A DNA stretch of 10,997 nucleotides, from contig JAAFHS010000040.1 in NCBI GenBank assembly GCA_013298485.1, positions 1 to 10,997 of the forward strand. Direction: 5' to 3'. The notes below the pieces were generated by a model. That model was not told where the DNA came from, searched no databases, and worked only from the letters and a program-made list of their open reading frames with translations. The translations under genes and the position numbers were made by a program. Numbering within the stretch: the first letter of the stretch is position 1; every line of letters starts with the position of its first letter. This document shows, one piece after another, positions 1-5,979 of this stretch. This DNA comes from Rhodobacterales bacterium (GTDB taxonomy: Bacteria > Pseudomonadota > Alphaproteobacteria > Rhodobacterales > Rhodobacteraceae).

Positions 1-153
1 AACACACGTGACCTTTCGTCCAAATCCATGGAGGCTTTGAATGTGCCGGGGTTGTTTGCCATTGGCGAGGCTGTTGATGTGACGGGGTGGCTGGGGGGAT
101 ATAATTTCCAATGGGCCTGGTCATCCGGATGGGCGGCGGGGCAGGTGGCTTAA
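1..153 (+). CDS. C-terminal end of a YhiN/HI0933-family FAD-dependent flavoprotein (partial)
   Basis: Frame 1 is open from the first base to a TAA at 151-153, giving the last 50 residues of a protein whose start lies outside the window. The segment contains LFAIGEAVDVTGWLGGYNFQ followed by WAWSSGWAAGQ. This is the conserved C-terminal signature of the HI0933/YhiN (BaiN-like) NAD(P)/FAD-dependent oxidoreductases, where the GE..D..G..GGYN.Q.A..SG block closes over the FAD. Members of the family are cytosolic flavoproteins; the physiological substrate of most is unknown. The sister family TIGR03862 has a different ending, so YhiN-type is preferred. Assignment rests on the C-terminal motif alone. 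Confidence 0.85.
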   Translation, partial: NTRDLSSKSMEALNVPGLFAIGEAVDVTGWLGGYNFQWAWSSGWAAGQVA

Positions 154-225
154 GGCGGAGTGATCGGGCCGGTCCTTGGGCGCGGAAGTGGTGCAAAAGC
201 GGGACGGATCGGGACGCGGGGTGAT

Positions 226-240
226 GGGGCTTTGAGCCCC
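226..240 (+). terminator. GC hairpin downstream of the flavoprotein gene, possible weak terminator
   Basis: GGGGCT (226-231) pairs perfectly with AGCCCC (235-240) around a TTG loop, about 70 bp after the flavoprotein stop codon. Only two T residues follow the stem, so this is not a textbook rho-independent terminator. It may still pause or protect the transcript end. The call is weak. Confidence 0.25.
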
Positions 241-283
241 TTGCGGTCATTTGCCATTCGCTAAGTTACGTCTGGTCTGGGCC

Positions 284-367
284 ATGATACGGATAACACC
301 CAACACCGATGCGCTACTTGAATTGCAGAAAAGTCTGCTGCAAACCATCGATGTTGCGATTGCATAG
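284..367 (+). other. 27-codon mini-ORF directly ahead of the hydrolase gene (leader peptide or gene remnant)
   Basis: An ATG at 284 opens a 27-residue reading frame ending with TAG at 365-367. The peptide begins MIRITPNTDALLELQ and is leucine-rich and without recognised homology. Its stop codon runs into the purine-rich AGGGGGA (366-372) that is the probable ribosome binding site of the following hydrolase gene, so the two could be translationally coupled. No good ribosome binding site is seen before the mini-ORF. It could equally be the degraded end of a lost gene or chance. Coding status is unproven. Confidence 0.2.
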
Positions 368-378
368 GGGGACTCTTT

Positions 379-960
379 TTGGCCGAAGTTCTGCTATTCC
401 ACCACGCTCTGGGCCTGACCCCCGGCGTGCGCGCGTTCGCCGATGACCTGAGGACCGCCGGCCACATCGTACACACGCCGGACCTGTTCGACGGACGCAT
501 ATTCCAGAGCATCGACGAGGGTCTTACCTATATCGGTGGGACCGGGTTCGAGGTGATGCGGGAGCGCGGCGTGCGTATTGCCGACGAACTGCCCGGCGAC
601 CTTGTCTATGCGGGGTTTTCGTTTGGTGTGCTGCCAGCGCAGAAGCTCGCGCAGACACGAAAGGGGGCCCGCGGTGCTCTGCTCTTTTACTCCTGCCTCC
701 CCATCAGCGGTGAATGGGCGTTCGGGGCGTGGCCCGTTGGCGTGCCGGTTCAGATTCACGGAATGGACAGCGACTCAATCTTCGTTGGTGAGGGCGACAT
801 CGATGCGGCTCGCGAGATCGTGGAAAAAGCCGAAGATGCGGAACTCTTCCTTTACCCTGGCGACCAGCACTACTTCGCCGACAGTTCGCTGGCTTCTTAC
901 GACCCGGACGCAACCCTATTGCTCACGAGTCGTGTGCTAAAGTTCCTGAATCGCATCTAA
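379..960 (+). CDS. Dienelactone-hydrolase-like alpha/beta hydrolase
   Basis: A 193-residue protein of the dienelactone hydrolase (DLH, PF01738-like) branch of the alpha/beta hydrolase fold, probably cytosolic since no signal peptide is seen. The N-terminal strand EVLLFHHALGLTPGV matches the family opening. The nucleophile elbow is G-F-S-F-G with Ser81, where true dienelactone hydrolases carry Cys. The acid is probably Asp130 or Asp132 in the HGMDSD segment, and the base is His164 in YPGDQHYFAD, so a complete triad is visible. Length is somewhat short of the roughly 230 residues of classical DLH. The start is a TTG at 379, preceded by AGGGGGA at 366-372 with a 6-base spacer; no ATG fits better. 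The gene is flanked on both sides by non-coding stretches without operon partners, so it stands alone. The substrate cannot be told from sequence. Confidence 0.85.
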   Translation: MAEVLLFHHALGLTPGVRAFADDLRTAGHIVHTPDLFDGRIFQSIDEGLTYIGGTGFEVMRERGVRIADELPGDLVYAGFSFGVLPAQKLAQTRKGARGALLFYSCLPISGEWAFGAWPVGVPVQIHGMDSDSIFVGEGDIDAAREIVEKAEDAELFLYPGDQHYFADSSLASYDPDATLLLTSRVLKFLNRI

Positions 961-1448
961 GCATATGCCATTTGTTCGCGTCGGGCTGCCTTTGTGGTTC
1001 GGCCGCTTAGGGTCAGAAAAGCAAACTATCACGGGTTCGAATTCAGCAACCGCTTCGTCCCACATCGCTGCCGTACCGGCGGCATGATGCTTCGAGCCCT
1101 GAACTGCCCTTCGCAGCAATGCCCCTTGGCCCGGAATCGAGGGCTTTAGCCCGCCGGGCCGCGCCCGTTCAGGGGGCTTACGCGGCCCCACTTGGGCCAC
1201 GGTCCCCCTTCACCCCGCACGGGAGGGCGCATCTGCGGCGTCAGTGCGCAGAACATCTGCGGGAGGGGCTGACCCATAAAGCATGCAGAACGAACACCGC
1301 TGCGCCGACCCGAGGTCGGGCGCGGCCCTCTGTCACGTCTCGGGGTGGACGGCAGCAAAGTCCCGCAAAGCGGTCACACGCCTGACGTCCTTTGATGCGG
1401 GTGGCGGTTTGCGTTATGGTTGGGTGTCAACCGGAGGATCAGCTTGCC
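961..1448. other. 488-bp region without a convincing gene
   Basis: No frame here gives a recognisable protein. A 40-codon frame from ATG 965 to TGA 1085-1087 and longer frames on both strands (for example 1119-1385 plus and 937-1200 minus) have biased, low-information composition and no clear ribosome binding site. A short palindrome, CCGACC-CGA-GGTCGG, lies at 1305-1319. The stretch reads like a mosaic of decayed coding fragments, but nothing can be identified by eye. The last 60 bases hold the promoter and ribosome binding site of the next gene. Confidence 0.4.
1392..1420 (+). promoter_or_regulatory. Candidate sigma-70-type promoter for the YdeI-like gene
   Basis: TTGATG (1392-1397) and TATGGT (1415-1420) are separated by exactly 17 bases, with four of six consensus matches each. 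Transcription would start near 1427, just before the GGAGGA ribosome binding site at 1433-1438. This placement argues against the longer reading-frame start at 1392/1395 and for translation from 1449. Confidence 0.4.
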
Positions 1449-2072
1449 ATGATGATTACGGATATCGCGGATTACTTTTCCAAAGGCTGCGGACGCTGCG
1501 CGCGCTTTGCGACGGAGGATTGCGCGACGCGGGTCTGGGCGGGGGGCCTTGGTGATCTGCGTGCCATTTGCCGCGCGGCGGGGCTGCGCGAGGCGGTGAA
1601 GTGGGGGCATCCGTGCTATGTGCATGCGGGCCGCAACATCGCACTGATCGGGGCGTTCCGGGGCGATTTCCGGATCAGTTTCATGCATGCGGCCCTGATG
1701 ACGGACCCTGACGGCGTGCTGGAACGGTCGGGGCCGAACACCCGGCATGCCGATATGATCCGGTTCACGGACAATGCGCAGGTCGCACGCATGGCACCGG
1801 TCATCCGGGCCTATCTGGCGGAGGCGATGGGATATGCCGCAGCGGGCATCAAAGCGCCGAAAGACGACAATGAAATTGTGCTGCCGGAGGCGCTGGTTGC
1901 CGCGATGGACGGCGATCCGGATCTTGCGGAGGCGTTTCATCGGCTGACGCCGGGGCGGCAGAAAAGCTATGTCATCCATCTGAACGGGGCGAAGACGGAA
2001 GCGACGCGCAGCGCGCGCATTGCAAAGTACCGCCCCCATATTCTGGCGGGCAAGGGCGCGCTGGAGCGGTAG
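1449..2072 (+). CDS. YdeI/OmdA-type protein with DUF1801 domain
   Basis: A 207-residue protein of the YdeI/YdhG-like family: an N-terminal DUF1801-like domain followed by a C-terminal bacteriocin-protection/OmpD-associated (OmdA-like) region. Diagnostic segments are LREAVKWGHPCYVHAGRNIALIG (about residues 46-68), the charged AGIKAPKDDNEIVLPEAL segment (132-149) and the C-terminal LTPGRQKSYVIHLNGAKTEATR stretch (166-187). Cysteines 14, 17 and 25 lie in an N-terminal cluster; whether they bind metal is unknown. No signal peptide or membrane segment is seen, so it is probably cytosolic. The reading frame is open back to 1392, but ATG 1449 has GGAGGA 10 bases upstream and lies after the predicted transcription start; ATG 1452 is an alternative. 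Function of the family is poorly defined. It is convergent with the VOC gene 26 bp away. Confidence 0.8.
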   Translation: MMITDIADYFSKGCGRCARFATEDCATRVWAGGLGDLRAICRAAGLREAVKWGHPCYVHAGRNIALIGAFRGDFRISFMHAALMTDPDGVLERSGPNTRHADMIRFTDNAQVARMAPVIRAYLAEAMGYAAAGIKAPKDDNEIVLPEALVAAMDGDPDLAEAFHRLTPGRQKSYVIHLNGAKTEATRSARIAKYRPHILAGKGALER

Positions 2073-2098
2073 TGCCGCGGCCCCTCTCTGGCCTGCCC

Positions 2099-2578
2099 TT
2101 AACCGCGACGTGCGGCGTCGATGGCTGCGACGTCAATCTTTGTCATCTCCATCATCGCTGCGAAGGCGCGTTTTGCCTGATCGCCCCCGGCGGCTATCGC
2201 CGCAATCAGCGTGCGGGGCGTGATCTGCCATGACAGGCCCCACCGGTCCTTGCACCAGCCACAGGCGCTTTCCTGTCCGCCATTCCCGATGATGGCGTTC
2301 CAGTAGCGGTCGGTTTCCGCCTGATCGTCGGTGGCGATCTGGAACGAGAAAGCCTCGGTCTGTTTGAACATCGGGCCACCATTCAGACCAAGGCAGGGAA
2401 TGCCTGCGACGGTGAAATCGACCGTCAGCACATCGCCCGCCTTGCCCGACGGATGGTTGCCGGGTGCGCGGCAGATGGCACCGACAAAACTGTCCGGAAA
2501 GGTTTCGGCATAAAACCGGGCGGCGGCTTCGGCGTCCTTGTCGAACCACAGGCATATCGTGTTCTTGTGCATTGGCAT
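2099..2578 (-). CDS. PhnB-type VOC-fold protein (glyoxalase/bleomycin-resistance superfamily)
   Basis: A 159-residue protein matching the PhnB-like '3-dmu-9_3-mt' VOC family. It has ICLWFDKDAEAAARFYAETF (8-27), DVLTVDFTVAGIPCLGLNGG (49-68) leading into the FKQTEAFSFQI strand, and the signature CGWCKDRWGLSWQITP (106-121). These proteins are cytosolic; despite the old methyltransferase name, catalytic activity has not been shown for most members. The frame is open further upstream to 2650, but the ATG at 2578 has AAGGAG (complement of 2585-2590) six bases ahead and begins exactly where the family begins. A second ATG two codons later is possible. The gene is separated from kdsA by 128 bp containing its own candidate -10 element, so it is probably transcribed independently of the capsule operon. 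Confidence 0.88.
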   Translation of the reverse strand: MPMHKNTICLWFDKDAEAAARFYAETFPDSFVGAICRAPGNHPSGKAGDVLTVDFTVAGIPCLGLNGGPMFKQTEAFSFQIATDDQAETDRYWNAIIGNGGQESACGWCKDRWGLSWQITPRTLIAAIAAGGDQAKRAFAAMMEMTKIDVAAIDAARRG

Positions 2579-2619
2579 GGCACTCTCCTTTCGCATCCCT
2601 GGTCTGGATCGCGGGCACA

Positions 2620-2634
2620 ATTCTATCACAGAAT
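2620..2634 (-). promoter_or_regulatory. Candidate -10 element inside a short palindrome upstream of the VOC gene
   Basis: On the minus strand TAGAAT (complement of 2620-2625) matches five of six bases of a -10 box and lies 41 bases before the VOC start codon. It forms one arm of the palindrome ATTCT-ATCAC-AGAAT (2620-2634). A convincing -35 at ideal spacing is missing; GTGACC is at 19 bases. A factor binding the palindrome would cover the promoter. Inference only. Confidence 0.3.
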
Positions 2635-2647
2635 CCGTTCCCGTGGT

Positions 2648-2667
2648 CACGGCTCAGGCAGGCCGTG
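2648..2667 (-). terminator. Hairpin downstream of kdsA, possible operon end
   Basis: CACGGC (2648-2653) and GCCGTG (2662-2667) form a perfect six-base-pair stem with an eight-base loop, about 40 bp beyond the kdsA stop codon on the minus strand. There is no T-run after it, so intrinsic termination is doubtful. It may mark the 3' end of the kpsT-kpsE-kdsA transcript in combination with Rho. Confidence 0.25.
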
Positions 2668-2706
2668 CGGCAAGCAGGATGAGATGCAGGCGCGAGAAGG
2701 ACGGTT

Positions 2707-3537
2707 TCAGATCACGATCGGATTGGCCTTGGCGATGCGGTCAAAGGCCATCAGCGTGGCGATCAGGGCGGGCATGTCGGCAAGGTGGATCATGTTCGGC
2801 CCGTCGGAGGGTGCGGTATCGGGGGCCTGATGGGTTTCCATGAAGACGCCAGCGATGCCAATTGCCACGGCGGCACGGGCGAGGACGGGGGCGAATTCAC
2901 GCTGGCCACCCGAACTGTCGCCCAGACCGCCGGGGAAGGCCACGGCATGGGTGGCATCCATGATGACGGGATAACCGGTGCGCGCCATGATCGGCAGGCT
3001 GCGCATATCGGCGACAAGGGCGTTGTAGCCGAATGTGGTGCCGCGTTCGGTCAGCATGATGCGGGTGTTGCCGGTGGAGGCTATTTTGGCGGCCACATTT
3101 GCCATGCCTGCGGGATCAAGAAACTGGCCCTTTTTGACATTGACCACGGCGCCGGTTTGCCCTGCGGCAATCAGAAGATCGGTCTGGCGGCACAAAAGTG
3201 CGGGGATTTGCAGAACATCGACAACGGTTGCCACCGTGGCGGCCTGTCCGGGTTCGTGAAAATCGGTCAGAACGGGAATACCCGTGGCCCTGATGGCCGC
3301 GAGGATTTTCAGGCCCGCATCCATGCCAAGGCCGCGCTTGCCCGAGAGCGAGGTGCGGTTGGCCTTGTCGTAGCTGGCCTTGAAGATGTACTGGGCCCCG
3401 GCGGCGGCACAGGCCTCGGCCATCACACCCGCGATCATCTGGGCGTGATCGAGGCTTTCCAGCTGACAGGGGCCTGCGATCACGGTCAGGGGCCGGGCGT
3501 TCCCCGTGGTCAGGGGGCCGATGTTGACGTCAGTCAT
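2707..3537 (-). CDS. kdsA: 3-deoxy-8-phosphooctulonate (Kdo-8-phosphate) synthase
   Basis: KdsA (276 residues, normal length) condenses phosphoenolpyruvate with arabinose 5-phosphate to give Kdo 8-phosphate, the committed step to Kdo for lipid A core and for the Kdo-containing anchor of exported capsules. It is a cytosolic TIM barrel. Seen in the sequence: VIAGPCQLES (19-28), FKASYDKANRTS (52-63), LTDFHEPGQ (90-98), VNVKKGQFLDP (132-142), MLTERGTTFGYN (161-172) and the PSDGPNMI segment near 243-250. Cys24, His197, Glu234 and Asp245 occupy the positions of the metal ligands of the Aquifex-type enzyme, so this is predicted to be a metal-dependent KdsA; the E. coli enzyme has Asn at the Cys position. 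The ATG at 3537 has AAGGA (complement of 3544-3548) five bases upstream, overlapping the stop codon of the kpsE-like gene. That 9-bp gap supports co-transcription and likely translational coupling. Confidence 0.96.
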   Translation of the reverse strand: MTDVNIGPLTTGNARPLTVIAGPCQLESLDHAQMIAGVMAEACAAAGAQYIFKASYDKANRTSLSGKRGLGMDAGLKILAAIRATGIPVLTDFHEPGQAATVATVVDVLQIPALLCRQTDLLIAAGQTGAVVNVKKGQFLDPAGMANVAAKIASTGNTRIMLTERGTTFGYNALVADMRSLPIMARTGYPVIMDATHAVAFPGGLGDSSGGQREFAPVLARAAVAIGIAGVFMETHQAPDTAPSDGPNMIHLADMPALIATLMAFDRIAKANPIVI

Positions 3538-3546
3538 GTGATGTCC

Positions 3547-5157
3547 TTACGAGGCGACCTGTTCGCGCAGGATGGCGGCGGTCATGGCGATCATCAGGTA
3601 TATCCCGGCAAAGATCAGCATGGCGACCACCGTGTTTTCGAATGCGCGCGGATAGGCAGCTTCATCCTGGGCGATGGGTTGCTGGGTGACGGCGAGATAG
3701 CGAACCTGGCGGTTCGCCTCGATCCGGGCGGTTTCCAATTGCTCCAAAGTAGAGGCGAGCATCATCTGGCGGGTCTGCACATTGGCCTGGGCCACGAACA
3801 ACTCACCCTGCACGGACGCGAGAGAGCCGCTGCCATCGGTATCTTCGGACATGCGCGCCCGCAGGGTAGCGATTTCGGCGTCAAGGGCCTGAATGCGGCG
3901 GCGGATGGGTTCCATCCGGGCCTCGTTCGGATTTTCGTTCGATTCCATCTGCGCCAGGGCCAGCCGTTCGGTGGACAGCTGGGTTTCCAGCTGGCCGATC
4001 TGACCGGAGATCAGGGTAACCTCGGCCTCGGATGACAGGACTTTGTTCTGTTCCTGCAGGGTGACGACGGTCTGCTGCGCCTCAAGCATCTTGGCCTCGG
4101 CATCATTATAGCTGGCCAGGGCATCGGCCATCTGGTCATCGCGTTTGCGCTGCGACAGTTTGTCGATTTCGCTTTCGGCATAGCTGATGAGGGCGCGGGT
4201 GAAGGCGACGGCCTGATCTGGGTCGGGGGCTACGACAGACAGGCGGATCAGGCCTTCGGTCGGGTCGTAGGAGACCTGCACCATGCGCTGATAGACCTTG
4301 TAAGCATCCTCGAACGTGGCATCGGAGGGCAGGCGTTGAATGGCGTCTATCTCGGGCTGCTGGAAGGTCGCGATAAAGCCGAGATCGGCATCAAGGCGTT
4401 GCAGGCCATCGCGTGATTGCAACAGATCCTGCGCACCCGACGCCTCTTTATTCGCCTCGATCGCGCCGCCGAACAGGCCCGCGCCACCGGGCAGGCCGCC
4501 TGCGGTGACCGCGCCATCAGCCTGCTGGATGATGAAGGCGGATTTCGCCTCGTACATCGGGGTGGCGATCACGTAGTAGTAATAGCCCGCAATCAGCGTG
4601 GGCAGCATGACAAACACCATCAGGCGGACCATCAGCAGCAGCGATTTGCGGCGGCGGCGGCGCATGATGTCCTGTTGCATGCGATAGATTTCGGCTGCGT
4701 GGTTGCCTTCGGCGCGCACCTCGGTCGAGGGGACCTGAATGGGTTTGACGGTCTGCGGCAGTTTGATGCCGTCATTCGGGGTGGAAGTTAGCGCGCGGGA
4801 GGGCTGTGCCTCGACCACGTCGATCACGGCGGCACGGCTGAAGGGATCGATGCCGTTGAGGCGCAAGAGGCGGATCGCATCGAAATCGGAGGTGGCGGGC
4901 AGGCCGTGCAATTGGGCCATGCGGCGGGCGAGGCGCAGCTGGCGGCCTGTCAGGCCTTCGCGGCGGATGGCGTCAATCTCGCTGTCAGGGGGCGGGATCG
5001 GGGTGCTGGATGCGTTGCCGGCGGTCGCAAAGGGGGCAGGTCCGAAACCATCATCGGGTTGTTCGAACAGCGCCTCGGCTGCGGCCTGGGTGGGGCCGGG
5101 TGCCACAGGATCAGGCCTGCGGATGCGGAAGCGGCTAGCTTTGATCGGCGTAGTCAT
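3547..5157 (-). CDS. kpsE: KpsE-like capsule polysaccharide export inner-membrane protein (PCP family)
   Basis: A 536-residue protein of the KpsE/CtrB/BexC polysaccharide co-polymerase family, which spans from the inner-membrane ABC transporter through the periplasm towards the outer-membrane export channel. Domains: a long cytoplasmic N-terminus (1-170) with a helical, arginine-rich segment at about 61-108 (IRREGLTGRQLRLARRMAQ and following), basic RRRRRK (166-171), a first membrane segment (about 172-198), a short periplasmic domain opening with TPMYEAKSAFIIQQ (199-212), a periplasmic coiled coil (about 335-485), a Pro-containing linker and a second membrane segment (about 509-530). The two-membrane-helix topology is typical, but E. 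coli KpsE is about 380 residues, so the N-terminal extension is extra. The frame is open to 5241, inside kpsT, but ATG 5157 is chosen because the overlap with kpsT is then only 23 bp, as expected for coupling. No strong ribosome binding site precedes it. The gene symbol is by family. Confidence 0.85.
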   Translation of the reverse strand: MTTPIKASRFRIRRPDPVAPGPTQAAAEALFEQPDDGFGPAPFATAGNASSTPIPPPDSEIDAIRREGLTGRQLRLARRMAQLHGLPATSDFDAIRLLRLNGIDPFSRAAVIDVVEAQPSRALTSTPNDGIKLPQTVKPIQVPSTEVRAEGNHAAEIYRMQQDIMRRRRRKSLLLMVRLMVFVMLPTLIAGYYYYVIATPMYEAKSAFIIQQADGAVTAGGLPGGAGLFGGAIEANKEASGAQDLLQSRDGLQRLDADLGFIATFQQPEIDAIQRLPSDATFEDAYKVYQRMVQVSYDPTEGLIRLSVVAPDPDQAVAFTRALISYAESEIDKLSQRKRDDQMADALASYNDAEAKMLEAQQTVVTLQEQNKVLSSEAEVTLISGQIGQLETQLSTERLALAQMESNENPNEARMEPIRRRIQALDAEIATLRARMSEDTDGSGSLASVQGELFVAQANVQTRQMMLASTLEQLETARIEANRQVRYLAVTQQPIAQDEAAYPRAFENTVVAMLIFAGIYLMIAMTAAILREQVAS

Positions 5158-5794
5158 ACAGGCGTTTCGCTTCTTCGAGGGTTTCGAACATATAGAGCTG
5201 TCCATTGCGTAACACACCCGCAGAACGGGCAAACTTTTCAAGGGTCCGGGTCTGGTGCGAGACGATGACGACGGTGGCGTTGGTCAGCCGGTCCCGCAGG
5301 ATCGACCCGGCGCGTTTGTTGAATTCAGCATCGGTCGTGCTGGGCATGCCTTCATCGATCAGGTAGATGTCGAATTCAAGGGCGAGCATGAGCGAGAAGG
5401 AAAAGCGCGCGCGCATACCCTGGCTGTAGGTGCCGACGGGCATGTCGAAATACTCGTCAATCCCGGCCATCCAGCGGCTGAAGCCTTCGACATAATCGGG
5501 ATCAAGGCCGTAGAGGCGGGCGATATAGCGGCAGTTTTCGGTGGCGGTATGCTTGTTCACGACGCCGCCCATGAAGCCGAGCGGGAAGGAAATGCGCGAG
5601 GTGCGGATGATGCGGCCCTCGTCGGGTTTTTCGAGGCCGGCCATCATGTTGATGATCGTGGTCTTGCCGGTGCCGTTGCGTGCGAGGATGCCCAGCGAAT
5701 TGCCGGGTTCCACCGTGAATGACGCCCGGTCCAGAATGACCTTGCGGCCTTTGCCGGACCAGAACGATTTACTGACGCCTTCAAACGCGATCAT
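5135..5794 (-). CDS. kpsT: KpsT-like capsule polysaccharide ABC-transporter ATP-binding protein
   Basis: A 219-residue ABC ATPase, the usual length for KpsT/CtrD/BexA, which powers export of capsule across the inner membrane with a KpsM-type permease. Motifs: Walker A ARNGTGKTT (38-46, with Ala38 where Gly is usual), FPLGFMGGV (70-78) in the Q-loop region, the family-type signature YSQGMRAR (123-130), Walker B IYLIDE (143-148, with catalytic Glu148) and the switch His180 in IVSHQTRTL. All residues needed for ATP hydrolysis are present apart from the mild Walker A variation. It is first in an operon with the kpsE-like gene (23-bp overlap) and kdsA. No permease gene adjoins it; the upstream neighbour is an antiporter gene 178 bp away. 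The ATG at 5794 has only a weak AGGGA about 10 bases upstream. A poor -35/-10 pair on the minus strand (TTAACG / GATAAG with a 15-base gap, complement of 5836-5862) is a possible operon promoter. Confidence 0.9.
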   Translation of the reverse strand: MIAFEGVSKSFWSGKGRKVILDRASFTVEPGNSLGILARNGTGKTTIINMMAGLEKPDEGRIIRTSRISFPLGFMGGVVNKHTATENCRYIARLYGLDPDYVEGFSRWMAGIDEYFDMPVGTYSQGMRARFSFSLMLALEFDIYLIDEGMPSTTDAEFNKRAGSILRDRLTNATVVIVSHQTRTLEKFARSAGVLRNGQLYMFETLEEAKRLYDYADQS

Positions 5795-5952
5795 ACCCGA
5801 TCCCTGGCCGATGGTTTTGGTCCATGATGGCCCGTCTTATCCCGATACGCGATCTTCGTTAACGCGATGTTCCCCGGATTTCCACTGCATTGCCGCGCAT
5901 GTGTGAAACCTTGCCTGTTATGGCGGGATATTGGGGCGGCATTATGGCCATT

Positions 5953-5979
5953 CGGGTGAACAGTGGGGGGCGTCACCCG
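5953..5979 (-). terminator. Stem-loop overlapping the stop codon of the nhaA-like gene
   Basis: CGGGTGA (5953-5959) and TCACCCG (5973-5979) are perfect inverted repeats with a 13-base C/G-rich loop; the TGA stop of the antiporter gene is part of the stem. GU pairs could extend it by two. No T-run follows on the minus strand. It may be an mRNA 3'-end structure rather than an intrinsic terminator. Confidence 0.3.

Noticed and set aside
1034..1044. GGTTCGAATTC, resembling the T-loop of a tRNA or an attachment-site core
   Set aside because: The flanking bases do not form a T-stem, and no acceptor, D or anticodon arm can be folded around it. No integrase or second copy is present in the window.
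1119..1385. An 88-codon plus-strand frame in the large gene-free interval
   Set aside because: Arg/Ala/Pro-rich product, no ribosome binding site and no recognised domain; it overlaps equally long frames on the other strand.
2785..4035. A 416-codon plus-strand frame opposite kdsA and kpsE
   Set aside because: The predicted protein is Gly/His-rich and low in information, while the minus strand encodes an unmistakable KdsA.
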